In this document: positions 54,175-63,374 of the stretch, piece by piece
Position numbering within the stretch: the stretch's first letter is position 1
How the letters are laid out: each line of letters opens with the position of its first letter
Source of the DNA: Lactobacillus kimbladii
Lineage (GTDB): Bacteria > Bacillota > Bacilli > Lactobacillales > Lactobacillaceae
Direction: 5' to 3'
Assembly (NCBI RefSeq): GCF_000970755.1
Contig: NZ_KQ034006.1
Span: 39,174-102,547, forward strand
DNA: 63,374 bases
The notes under the pieces: model-generated
Told to the model about the DNA's origin: nothing
Databases searched by the model: none
What the model saw: only the letters and a program-made list of their open reading frames with translations
Position numbers and translations under genes: made by a program

Positions 54175-54885
54175 TTGCGTTATAAACAAATAATTTTTGA
54201 TGTTGATGATACTTTGATTGACTTTGCTACCACGGAAAGCTTTGCTTTGCATAGTCTCTTTAAAGCACATCATTGGCAGTTAACTGATGAGATGCAACGT
54301 GATTACCATGCATATAATCAAGGACTGTGGCGTAAGCTGGAACAAGGCAAGATCAATTATGATCAGCTGAGTAGAATGGCTTTTACCAATTTTATTAAAG
54401 AAAATTTGGGTATTGCAGTTGATGGCTTAGCAATAATGAATGAATATCGTTCTTATTTTGGTGAGTCGTACAAGTTGCTGCCGGGAGTTATGGATACTTT
54501 GCGGTATGCCCGTAAACAAAATTATTGCTTAACGGTTTTAAGCAACGGTGAGACCTTCATGCAAAGGCATCGCTTGGAATTAGCGGGGATTAAGGATTAT
54601 TTTTCCTTAATTGTGACATCTGAAGAAGCTGGTTTTTCTAAGCCTGATACCCGGATTTTTGATTACTTTTTTGCTCATACTAATATTGGTCCAGCAGATA
54701 CTGTCTTTTTTGGTGACGGACTGCAGTCAGACATATTAGGAGCAGAAAACTATGGTTTTGACAGTATTTGGTATAACCATCGCAGGCGCAAGAATAAGAT
54801 GAATCTGCATCCGCTGTATGAAGTAACTACTTATCCGCAATTTGTAACTTTACTAAAAAGTGACTTTCAAAAACAGCCGCAATAA
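54175..54885 (+). CDS. HAD-family hydrolase (YjjG-like nucleotidase)
   Basis: About 236 aa from TTG 54175, which follows GGAGAGGAAG and places the family start YKQIIFDVDDTLIDF at residue 3. An earlier in-frame ATG at 54127 adds an unconserved tail. HAD motifs: DVDDT (nucleophile Asp), VLSNG, KPD and FFGDGLQSDILGA. YjjG homologues dephosphorylate non-canonical nucleoside monophosphates. It is likely cytosolic and monocistronic. Confidence 0.85.
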   Translation: MRYKQIIFDVDDTLIDFATTESFALHSLFKAHHWQLTDEMQRDYHAYNQGLWRKLEQGKINYDQLSRMAFTNFIKENLGIAVDGLAIMNEYRSYFGESYKLLPGVMDTLRYARKQNYCLTVLSNGETFMQRHRLELAGIKDYFSLIVTSEEAGFSKPDTRIFDYFFAHTNIGPADTVFFGDGLQSDILGAENYGFDSIWYNHRRRKNKMNLHPLYEVTTYPQFVTLLKSDFQKQPQ

Positions 54886-54949
54886 TTGCTATTTTTTGCT
54901 GTAGAAGTATAGCTCAGTTCGGTATAATAGTGGTGAGAGGTGAAAAATT

Positions 54950-55813
54950 ATGACTAGCAAAATTCAATCTTTAAATGACACTTATGAATTAAATAATGGC
55001 GTCAAAATCCCAGTTATCGGACTGGGAACTTGGCAAACTCCTGATGGTGAAGTTGCTCAAAAAACCGTTGAGGATGCGCTGAGTCTCGGTTATCGCTTAA
55101 TTGATACTGCTGCTGCCTACGGCAATGAGGAAAGCATTGGCCGGGGCATTAAACGAAGTGGAGTTAACAGGCGTGACTTATTTGTGACGACTAAGTTGTG
55201 GAATGATCATCACGGTTACCAGAAAACTAAAGCAGCAATTGATGAAAGTTTAACTAAACTGGATTTAGATTATCTTGATTTGTACTTAATCCATTGGCCT
55301 AATCCGGCTCCGGTGCGTGATCACTGGGCTGAATTGAATGCGGAAAGCTGGCAGGCAATGGAAGAGGCAGTTCAAGCAGGAAAAATTCGCGCAATTGGCG
55401 TTTCCAACTTTAGACGTAAACACCTGGATGAGCTTCTAAAAACCGCTAAGATCCGTCCTGCTGTTAATCAAATTTATCTCAACCCTAGTGATATGGAAGA
55501 AGACGTAACGGCTTATAATAAAGAACTTGGTATTCTAAGCGAGGCATATTCGCCACTAGGTAGAGGTGGTTTGTTTGCCAATGATACGGTAGTTTCTATT
55601 GCGCAACATTATGATAAAAGTCCGGCACAAGTTTTATTACGCTGGTCATTGCAACATGGTTTTGTTCCACTACCAAAATCAGTTCATCGCGAGCGCCTTG
55701 AAGCTAATTTGCAGGTCTTTGACTTTACTATTACTGCGGCTGATATGGCAAAACTTGATGGTTTGCATGGAGCAGCCCAAGTAGCAAATGATCCAGACCA
55801 AACAGATTTTTAA
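54950..55813 (+). CDS. Aldo/keto reductase
   Basis: The 287-aa TIM-barrel reductase has the catalytic tetrad: Asp/Tyr in LIDTAAAYGNE, Lys in VTTKLWND and His in LIHWPNP. The NADPH-binding tail is PLPKSVHRERLEAN. It is the 2,5-diketogluconate/glyoxal reductase subtype found in lactic acid bacteria, reducing aldehydes such as methylglyoxal. GAGAGGTG precedes the ATG. proC starts 13 bases after its stop. Confidence 0.9.
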   Translation: MTSKIQSLNDTYELNNGVKIPVIGLGTWQTPDGEVAQKTVEDALSLGYRLIDTAAAYGNEESIGRGIKRSGVNRRDLFVTTKLWNDHHGYQKTKAAIDESLTKLDLDYLDLYLIHWPNPAPVRDHWAELNAESWQAMEEAVQAGKIRAIGVSNFRRKHLDELLKTAKIRPAVNQIYLNPSDMEEDVTAYNKELGILSEAYSPLGRGGLFANDTVVSIAQHYDKSPAQVLLRWSLQHGFVPLPKSVHRERLEANLQVFDFTITAADMAKLDGLHGAAQVANDPDQTDF

Positions 55814-55826
55814 AAGGTGCTTGTTG

Positions 55827-56594
55827 ATGAAAATTGGCTTTATTGGAGCTGGTAAAATTGGCTCTGCAATTATTGAGGGTTTGTTGAATGCCCAAAATCC
55901 TAGTGAAGACATTTATGTTTTTGACGGTGGACGCCATCACACTGCGCAAAAAATGGCAGCTGAACGTCACTTAAGCTTGATTAATAATTATGAGGACTTT
56001 AATGCTTGTCAAGCAGTTATAGTAGCGGTAGGCGGATCTGCCACTGAAACAATCATCAAAAATTTAGGGCAAAAATATCACGGCATTATCCTGTCAACTG
56101 GCGGCGGTGATCTGACTCAAATTAATCAAAAGCTGCCAGCAGAAACTTCTTTTGCCAAAATAGTGCCCAATACACCGGTGCAAATTGGTGCGGGTATTAC
56201 AGTTGCCAGCTTTATACCTGATGAAAAGCCGGCAGTAATTACTACTGTGAAAAACATTTTTACCCAAATGGGGGCAGTTTACGTTGTGCCTGAAAAACTA
56301 CTAGGCATTTATGGTACTGTAGCTGGTTGCACGCCTGCTTACGTTGATTTAATGGTTGAAGCTCTCAGTGATGCCGCAGTACAGAATGGAGTTAACCGGG
56401 CTGAATCATACCAGATAATTAACCAGATGCTTTTAGGCACCAGTAAGTTGGCACTCGCTAGTAAAAAATTGCCCGAGGAGCTAAAAGATGAAGTTACAAC
56501 ACCGGGCGGTTCGACAATTAGAGGCGTAACAAAACTTGAAGAAGAAGGGTTTAGGAACGCGCTGATTCAGGCAGTAAACGCTTCTGCTAATTAA
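55827..56594 (+). CDS. proC: Pyrroline-5-carboxylate reductase
   Basis: About 255 aa from ATG 55827, preceded by AAAAGGTG; the frame is open upstream but overlaps the aldo/keto reductase gene. Rossmann motif MKIGFIGAGKIGSAIIEGLL, NTPVQIGAG in the middle, and the C-terminal family signature DEVTTPGGSTIRGV. It carries out the last step of proline synthesis. A perfect terminator follows. Confidence 0.9.
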   Translation: MKIGFIGAGKIGSAIIEGLLNAQNPSEDIYVFDGGRHHTAQKMAAERHLSLINNYEDFNACQAVIVAVGGSATETIIKNLGQKYHGIILSTGGGDLTQINQKLPAETSFAKIVPNTPVQIGAGITVASFIPDEKPAVITTVKNIFTQMGAVYVVPEKLLGIYGTVAGCTPAYVDLMVEALSDAAVQNGVNRAESYQIINQMLLGTSKLALASKKLPEELKDEVTTPGGSTIRGVTKLEEEGFRNALIQAVNASAN

Positions 56595-56606
56595 AATAAT
56601 CAATTA

Positions 56607-56643
56607 AAAAGACACCAGATAATTTTATCTGATGTCTTTTTTG
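56607..56643 (+). terminator. Rho-independent terminator of proC
   Basis: AAAAGACACCAGATAA pairs with TTATCTGATGTCTTTT (one mismatch), then Ts. It can also serve the convergent ldhD. Confidence 0.87.
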
Positions 56644-56684
56644 ACAATAAAGTGTATTTAAGAAGGGAAAAATAAGTTTAGAGA

Positions 56685-57826
<1,142 letters not shown>

Positions 57827-58021
57827 TTTATGTTGTACAAGGGATTATAGCAAAATAAAAAAATTACAAATATTTTTTGCTAAGGTAGTGAAAAAAATAA
57901 CAGCAAATTTAATGGAATTACGTGCAAGTTGGTAAAAAATAATACTGCTAAGAATCATAGAAATTTTGAGTCCCTGTGAAAAAACTATATAATGAAAGAA
58001 ATGATTAATAAGGAGAAGAAA

Positions 58022-58849
58022 ATGATCTTAATTTCGTGGAATATTGATTCACTTAATGCAGCTTTAACAGGAACTTCCTCACGTGCCGTGGCAACACGCC
58101 AGGTTTTAGAAAAAATACATGCTCAAAATGCCGATATTGTCGCAATCCAGGAAACAAAATTACGCTCAACTGGACCTACCAAAAAACACTTGGAAATATT
58201 AGCTCAAGAGTGTCCAGAATATGATATAGTATGGCGCTCATCAGAAGAACCGGCCCGTAAAGGTTATGCTGGTACTATGTTTTTGTATAAAAAAGAACTC
58301 AAGCCCAAAGTAACTTATCCCCTGATTGGGGCACCAGAACCGATGGATCATGAAGGCAGAATTATTACGTTGGAGTTTCCTGAGTATTTTGTGACCCAGG
58401 TTTATACGCCAAATTCAGGTAATGGCCTAAAGCGCTTAAGTGAACGGCAAGTATGGGATGAAAAATACACTGCCTATTTGCAAAAATTGGATCAGGAAAA
58501 GCCGGTTTTGGCTAGCGGTGATTACAACTGCGCTCACCATGAAATTGACCTGAAACACCCGGACACTAACCATCATTCAGCTGGTTTTACCGATGAAGAG
58601 CGCGCCGATTTTACTAAAATGCTTAAGGCCGGATTTACTGACACCTTTAGAAAAGTTAACGGCAACGTTGAAGGAGTCTATTCATGGTGGGCTCAAAGGG
58701 TAAAAACGGCCAAGGCTAATAACTCGGGCTGGAGAATTGACTATTGGCTAACGAGCAATAGAGTTGCTGACAAGGTCAAGCGTTCCGAGATGATGGATAC
58801 AGGGGAGCGCGCCGATCACTGTCCAATTTTATTAGAAATAGATTTATAA
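58022..58849 (+). CDS. exoA: Exodeoxyribonuclease III
   Basis: 275 aa from ATG 58022 (AAGGAGAAGAAA upstream; an earlier in-frame ATG precedes that site). The AP-endonuclease fold motifs are all present: SWNIDSLNAA, IQETKLR, QVYTPNSG, GDYNCAHHEIDL, IDYWLTS and the catalytic His in ADHCPI. It acts in base-excision repair. A terminator separates it from the helicase gene. Confidence 0.92.
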   Translation: MILISWNIDSLNAALTGTSSRAVATRQVLEKIHAQNADIVAIQETKLRSTGPTKKHLEILAQECPEYDIVWRSSEEPARKGYAGTMFLYKKELKPKVTYPLIGAPEPMDHEGRIITLEFPEYFVTQVYTPNSGNGLKRLSERQVWDEKYTAYLQKLDQEKPVLASGDYNCAHHEIDLKHPDTNHHSAGFTDEERADFTKMLKAGFTDTFRKVNGNVEGVYSWWAQRVKTAKANNSGWRIDYWLTSNRVADKVKRSEMMDTGERADHCPILLEIDL

Positions 58850-58857
58850 CATAGTAG

Positions 58858-58890
58858 AAAAAAGAAATCCATCGGGTGGGTTTCTTTTTC
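58858..58890 (+). terminator. Rho-independent terminator of exoA
   Basis: AAAAAGAAATCCA pairs with TGGGTTTCTTTTT (one G-U), five-base loop. Confidence 0.87.
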
Positions 58891-58922
58891 TTTTGTGCAA
58901 AATAACTTTGAGGTGATGTTGA

Positions 58923-61763
58923 ATGAATGAGCCTTTGCAGGATGCTATTCTCAATGGTTTGTATGATCCCAGCTATCCGGGACATGAATTATTAGGACCA
59001 AAACTGCTGCAAAATAATGAACAGGAGAATATCTGGTTGACACTGCGCCAAGAGCTTCTTAGCTGCCACAGTTTTACTTGGGCGGTAGCGTTTGTCACTG
59101 AAGATATGCTTGTTCCCTTTAAAGTCGTCATGGCTGATTTGGCTAACAGAAATATTACGGGTACTTTAATTACAGGTGACTACTTAGGATTTAATAACCC
59201 CAAAGTTTTTCGTGAGTTACTAAAAATTCCCAACTTAAGAGTTAAAATTACCTCCCAAAATGGTTTTCATGCTAAAGGCTACCTTTTTGAACATGAAGAT
59301 TGGCAAACTTTAGTTATCGGCAGTGCTAATTTTACCCGGGCAGCTTTGCTCAGCAACTGTGAGTGGGCTTTGAAAATCAGTTCAAAGAATAATGCGACAT
59401 TAACTAACCAGATTGCCCAGCAGTTACATGAATTAAAAAATAACAGTATTCCCTTATCTGAAAGTTGGATAGTAGAATATGAGCAAAACTGGGTAAAACC
59501 ACAATCGCAATCTCAGGTTCAGTTAAATGAAAAAGCTGAAATTGTGCCAAATAAGATGCAAGAAGAGGCTTTGCATGAATTAAAGGGACTAATTGATAAT
59601 GGACAAAAACGTGGCCTGGTAGTTTCAGCTACTGGAACTGGCAAAACCTATTTAGGAGCATTTGCAGTCAAAGATTTTAAACCCCAGAAATTTCTTTATG
59701 TTGTCCACCGCGAGCAAATTGCCAAAAAAGCCTTAAAAAGTTTTCACCAAGTGATTGGTGGCAAGTCATCTGATTACGGTCTGTTAACCGGACATAAGCA
59801 CCAGCTTGAACGCAAATATGTTTTTGCGACCGTGCAAACTTTAAGTCAGCCAGATGTACTTGCAAGCTTGAAGGCGACAACTTTCGATTATATCCTGATT
59901 GACGAGGCTCATCGGGCAGCCGCACCAAGTTACCAGCGCATTTTTGCCAAATTCAAGCCCCAATTTTGGCTGGGGATGACTGCCACTCCGGAAAGAATGG
60001 ATGACCAGAATGTTTATCGCTTGTTTGACTATAATTTAGCTTACGAGATCCGTTTGCGTGAGGCACTAGAAGAAAAAATGCTGGCTCCCTTTCATTATGT
60101 TGGCGTTGAGGATTATGAAGTAGATGGTGCAACGATTGATGAAACTACCAATTTGCGCAGACTGCTGGCACCCGAACGGGTAGACTATGTCTTAAAGCAA
60201 TTGGATTATTATGGCTATTGTGGCTCTCAAGCTAAAGGACTGGTTTTTTGCAGTCGCCAAGAAGAAGCGCGTGAATTGGCGCAGGCTTTTTCAGAACGTA
60301 AGCATCCAGCAGTTGCTTTAACTAATGAAGATAGTGAAAAAAGAAGACTGCAAGTTGTCAACCAGCTGGAACAGGGTAAAATTGATTACATTATTACCGT
60401 TGATCTCTTTAATGAAGGAATTGATATTCCGGCTTTAAATCAGATTATTATGCTCCGTAATACGCAGTCCAGCATTGTTTTTATCCAGCAGCTGGGTCGG
60501 GGCTTACGTAAATATCCTGGTAAAGATTATGTGACTGTCATTGACTTTATTGGTAACTACAAAAATAATTATCTGATTCCGATCGCTTTGAATCAGGATG
60601 ACAGTCGTTCGCAGGATAAGGCCCGTCAGGAAAGTGTGCTTCCTGGTTTTATTGATGTTTCAACAATTAATTTCAGTCAAATTGCTTCTGCTCAGATTTT
60701 AGCTTCGCTGGAGCAGATTAAATTGGACAGCATTAAGGAATTGCGGCAATCTTACCAAGAATTAGCGCAAAAAATAGGGCGTCCGCCTCTACTATTTGAT
60801 TTTTACCGTTACGGTTCAACTTCACCAATGGTCTTTGCCAACAATCATAGTCTTGGGCACTATGGCGAGTTCCTGGCCAAGATGGGGGAGCCTGTAAAGC
60901 TAAGTCGTTATGAAAGTGCCGTTTTGTCTTTTGTTACTAAAGAATTATTGAATGGTAAAAGGCCACATGAACTACTACTTTTGCATTTGCTTTTAGAAAA
61001 AGAGCAGGTTAGTCAGGAAGAATTTGAGAAAAAACTGCATGATTATGGTGCTTATGTTAATGAAAGAGTGCTGACATCGGTTGAAGACATACTTTCGCTC
61101 AACTTTTTTGACATCAAACAAGGCAAGACAGCGAAAAAAGAGCAATATGGCGACCAGCCGCTTGTGGTTAAAGCTGATTTACTAGATTATGCATTAGCAC
61201 CTAAATTGGCACAGTCTCTTTTGCAAAATAATACTTTTAAAAAATTGTTTGTTGATGTGATTAAAACGGGTTTGGCACTTAATCAAGACTATGACAATCA
61301 CAAACAATTTACCCTTTACCAGCAATATGATCGTAAAGATGTTTGTCGGTTGTTAAACTGGCCCAAAGATGTTTCCGCACCTATGTATGGCTATCGTGTG
61401 GATGAAAACGAAACGCCTATTTTTATCACTTATCAAAAAGATTCGACTAAAAAACGCAATGCTTTGTACCATAATACGCTAGAAGACGGTCGCTGCTTGC
61501 GTTGGTATACGAGATCGCCCCGTCATCTAGAATCAGATGAAGTTCAGAGGCTGCTTAATACTCCGCAGATGAAGCTATTGCTTTTTGTTAAGAAGAGCGA
61601 TGCGATTGGCAAGCAATTTTACTATTTAGGACAAGTAGATATTCAAAAGGATACGGTCAAAGAAGAATTGCTGGGGCCGAAGAAAAAAGCAGCGGTAGGG
61701 ATGAATTTACTGCTAGAAAAGCCATTGAGTACAAAAATGTATGAGCTACTATTTGATGAATAA
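58923..61763 (+). CDS. PLD-nuclease/SF2 helicase fusion with DUF3427 domain
   Basis: The 946-aa protein has, in order: a phospholipase-D-type nuclease domain (about 50-180; HAKGYLFEHEDW and IGSANFTRAAL give the H-K-N signature), a superfamily 2 helicase (about 205-560; ATGTGKTYLG, DEAHRAA, MTATPERMD, QQLGRGLRKYPG), and a long DUF3427-type C-terminus. Related proteins occur across Firmicutes. The role may be DNA repair or restriction of foreign DNA. No methylase or other defence gene is adjacent. GAGGTGATG lies before the start. Confidence 0.85.
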   Translation: MNEPLQDAILNGLYDPSYPGHELLGPKLLQNNEQENIWLTLRQELLSCHSFTWAVAFVTEDMLVPFKVVMADLANRNITGTLITGDYLGFNNPKVFRELLKIPNLRVKITSQNGFHAKGYLFEHEDWQTLVIGSANFTRAALLSNCEWALKISSKNNATLTNQIAQQLHELKNNSIPLSESWIVEYEQNWVKPQSQSQVQLNEKAEIVPNKMQEEALHELKGLIDNGQKRGLVVSATGTGKTYLGAFAVKDFKPQKFLYVVHREQIAKKALKSFHQVIGGKSSDYGLLTGHKHQLERKYVFATVQTLSQPDVLASLKATTFDYILIDEAHRAAAPSYQRIFAKFKPQFWLGMTATPERMDDQNVYRLFDYNLAYEIRLREALEEKMLAPFHYVGVEDYEVDGATIDETTNLRRLLAPERVDYVLKQLDYYGYCGSQAKGLVFCSRQEEARELAQAFSERKHPAVALTNEDSEKRRLQVVNQLEQGKIDYIITVDLFNEGIDIPALNQIIMLRNTQSSIVFIQQLGRGLRKYPGKDYVTVIDFIGNYKNNYLIPIALNQDDSRSQDKARQESVLPGFIDVSTINFSQIASAQILASLEQIKLDSIKELRQSYQELAQKIGRPPLLFDFYRYGSTSPMVFANNHSLGHYGEFLAKMGEPVKLSRYESAVLSFVTKELLNGKRPHELLLLHLLLEKEQVSQEEFEKKLHDYGAYVNERVLTSVEDILSLNFFDIKQGKTAKKEQYGDQPLVVKADLLDYALAPKLAQSLLQNNTFKKLFVDVIKTGLALNQDYDNHKQFTLYQQYDRKDVCRLLNWPKDVSAPMYGYRVDENETPIFITYQKDSTKKRNALYHNTLEDGRCLRWYTRSPRHLESDEVQRLLNTPQMKLLLFVKKSDAIGKQFYYLGQVDIQKDTVKEELLGPKKKAAVGMNLLLEKPLSTKMYELLFDE

Positions 61764-61764
61764 G

Positions 61765-61799
61765 AAAAAGTCTAAGAGTTGAACTTCTTAGACTTTTTG
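61765..61799 (+). terminator. Rho-independent terminator
   Basis: AAAAAGTCTAAG pairs with CTTAGACTTTTT, right after the helicase stop. Confidence 0.9.
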
Positions 61800-61850
61800 A
61801 GTTAGCAAAGAAAGTAATATTTTTAAATATTAAAAGGATTATTACAAAAC

Positions 61851-61898
61851 AAAGGACCAACAAATCACGTTGATAAATGCTGATTTATTAGTCCTTTT
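61851..61898. repeat. Palindromic repeat/terminator, copy 2
   Basis: AAAGGAC-c-AACAAATCA pairs with TGATTTATT-a-GTCCTTT around a 13-base loop. It shares ACAAATCACGT, ATAAA and TGATTT blocks with the hairpin at 43698-43747. It probably terminates the convergent serine hydrolase gene. Confidence 0.7.
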
Positions 61899-61943
61899 GA
61901 TATGTAAGTAGGAAATCACTTTAGCTAATTTTTTGATAAAAAC

Positions 61944-63071
61944 CTAGCGCTCTACAAAAGTATTAGGTTTGATACGTTTCAGGATTTCGTATCCTACATC
62001 TTTTTGATCATTTTCATTATCGTTAGTTTGATTTAAAAACATAACAATTCCATTTTGATTATCAGCAGTTAGCTGCACCCAGGTGCCAAAATGCTGTCCC
62101 TTAAAGCTGCCATAGGCGTTTCTAATATTATCATTATTGTATAGGTACATTCCACCTGAATAGTTAACTACTTTGCTTTTTAGGTGAGTCAAATAATAGA
62201 AATCATCTTTATTTAAAACTGTGCCGTCTGTTAAGCCCACCTGAATCTTGTAATATTCTGCTGTGGTAGTAAAAAGATTGCCAGCACCAGGAATTTGTGA
62301 AACCAAGCTTTTCTTGAGATAAGTTGCTTTTTGATAGTTCTTACTCCCATTTGAATAGTATGAAATTGGATCAGTCATTTTCTTAGGGATGTTTTGGTAA
62401 AGATAGGTATTTTTTAAATTTAACTTATCAATAATACGGGTTTGCAGGTTGTCTTCGTATGACTTGCCTGTAACTTGCCTAATGATGCCGGTAAGTAAAA
62501 TATAATTACTATTATTGTAGTGATAATTACCTATTGTGTCAGACTTTGAGGCATTGATATTGTTGACTACCCAGTTAATAGCATTGTCTTCTGAATAATT
62601 ATAGCCTCTATCTATTTCAGTTTTAGTCGCCATAATTCCTGAGGTATGGGTCAGCAGATTGCCTACGGTAATATTAGCGGCATTTTTGAGATTAGGGTAC
62701 CAGCGGGATATCTTGGTGTTTTGAGTAAATTTGTTTTTGGTGCCCTTAGTTTCATTAATTAGTTGAACTATCATCGCACCAGTAATTACTTTTTGCAGCG
62801 AAGCTGTGGGATAAACAACTTTGCTGCTGCCATTACCAATTCTTTTACCATACCAAGCATAGCCATAACTGATTGTCTGTGGCTCCCCATTTTGTACTAC
62901 TGTAACTATGCCACGGACATTGTGTTTCTTAAAAGTATTCCTGACAAAACTATACATTTCAGTCTGCTTATTGTTAGTGATAGTTGCTGCATTAACTTGA
63001 CTGGTTGCAGTGACTAAAGGTGTGGTAGCAATAACTAAAGAAGCCACCATTGTAATAAATTTATGCTTCAA
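61944..63071 (-). CDS. Secreted beta-lactamase-family serine hydrolase
   Basis: The 375-aa protein has a signal peptide (cleavage about VNA, residue 28). The class C beta-lactamase/DD-peptidase fold shows the nucleophile motif SLQK (TASLQKVI, near residue 91), the YxN-type motif YNNSNY, and a C-terminal strand lacking a clear KTG. Such proteins are serine esterases or D-Ala-processing enzymes on the cell surface. A role in wall or teichoic-acid modification is possible but unproven. Monocistronic. Confidence 0.83.
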   Translation of the reverse strand: MKHKFITMVASLVIATTPLVTATSQVNAATITNNKQTEMYSFVRNTFKKHNVRGIVTVVQNGEPQTISYGYAWYGKRIGNGSSKVVYPTASLQKVITGAMIVQLINETKGTKNKFTQNTKISRWYPNLKNAANITVGNLLTHTSGIMATKTEIDRGYNYSEDNAINWVVNNINASKSDTIGNYHYNNSNYILLTGIIRQVTGKSYEDNLQTRIIDKLNLKNTYLYQNIPKKMTDPISYYSNGSKNYQKATYLKKSLVSQIPGAGNLFTTTAEYYKIQVGLTDGTVLNKDDFYYLTHLKSKVVNYSGGMYLYNNDNIRNAYGSFKGQHFGTWVQLTADNQNGIVMFLNQTNDNENDQKDVGYEILKRIKPNTFVER

Positions 63072-63257
63072 AATAATTTTTCTCCTTAAAATATAGTTGT
63101 ATTATAAAACTTTAAAATTAATTGGGGTATACGAAAAGATTAAATTTAGATAACGTTTGTAATTCGTCTGAAAATATTTTGTATTTGTTCTGATATTGAA
63201 AAGTGCTAGAAAGATAGGACTTTTTTTGCTTTAACAGAAAAAATAATAAAAAAATAC

Positions 63258-63374
63258 TTGCAAAAGAGAAAAATAATTGCTAGTATTAATAACTGTCGTC
63301 GGGCAATGAGCCGCAAGGCAAGAGGCCTCGGCAGGCAGGCAAAAAAATCGAGCAAAAGCAGTTGACAAAATCGC
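63258..63374 (+). promoter_or_regulatory. Tandem strong promoters at the right edge, probably of a stable-RNA (rRNA) operon
   Basis: P1: TTGCAA at 63258-63263 and TAGTAT at 63281-63286 with a 17-base spacer and TGC before the -10. About 104 bases further on, TTGACA at 63362-63367 starts a second promoter cut by the window end. The leader between is much more GC-rich than the surroundings. 63072-63257 shows no gene. Confidence 0.5.

Overview
The window is a chromosomal stretch from a low-GC Gram-positive lactic acid bacterium, most likely Lactobacillus in the strict sense (delbrueckii/acidophilus/helveticus lineage). The main indicators are a NAD-dependent D-lactate dehydrogenase of the L. helveticus type, a B12-dependent monomeric ribonucleotide reductase closely resembling the L. 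leichmannii enzyme, several PTS sugar loci with CcpA-type cre sites, the treB/treR/treC arrangement known from L. acidophilus, purine-rich Shine-Dalgarno sites, and many rho-independent terminators. The species cannot be fixed by reading alone. No insertion sequence, prophage, CRISPR array, rRNA or tRNA gene was seen.

Layout. 0.1-2.7 kb: a SIS-domain sugar isomerase/deglycase diverging from a stand-alone UTRA-like protein plus a full GntR regulator. 2.8-8.2 kb: small secreted and membrane proteins, a 2-hydroxyacid dehydrogenase, an XRE/membrane-protein pair whose regulator lacks a normal start codon, and an ABC half-transporter. 8.2-14.7 kb: a catabolite-controlled mannose-family PTS (IIB-IIC-IID, no IIA), a LacI regulator, and two DUF4874/DUF4832 putative glycosidases. 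The first is cytosolic; the second was secreted, but its signal peptide is frameshifted. 15-21.7 kb: an ABC-2 exporter (two permeases plus ATPase), a convergent Rgg-like regulator, a divergent ABC exporter, a DUF2087 protein and decayed small genes. 21.8-26.5 kb: two tandem flavoprotein reductases with FMN-binding domains and a divergent LysR regulator. 26.5-31.2 kb: the trehalose operon. 31.2-36.7 kb: a lactose/cellobiose PTS (IIB, IIC, IIA), a GH1 phospho-glycosidase whose acid/base Glu is Gln, and a PRD-type activator. 36.8-43.7 kb: a frameshifted NAD(P)-binding protein, two ABC exporters and an EamA transporter. 43.8-49.3 kb: LysR and MerR regulators, a DUF915 hydrolase, a DXS-like thiamine enzyme and a beta-hydroxyacid dehydrogenase. 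49.3-53.6 kb: a B12 block (B12-dependent reductase, two surface DUF4430 proteins, an ECF S component, a PduO adenosyltransferase). 53.7-63.1 kb: housekeeping and metabolic genes (HAD phosphatase, aldo/keto reductase, proC, ldhD, exoA, a PLD-helicase, a serine hydrolase). The right edge carries tandem strong promoters that look like the start of a stable-RNA operon.

The most interesting parts are the B12 block, which suggests surface B12-binding proteins feeding an ECF transporter; the GH1 enzyme with a myrosinase-like Gln at the acid/base position; and the PTS/LacI/DUF4874 locus, which looks like an uncharacterised glycan-use system.
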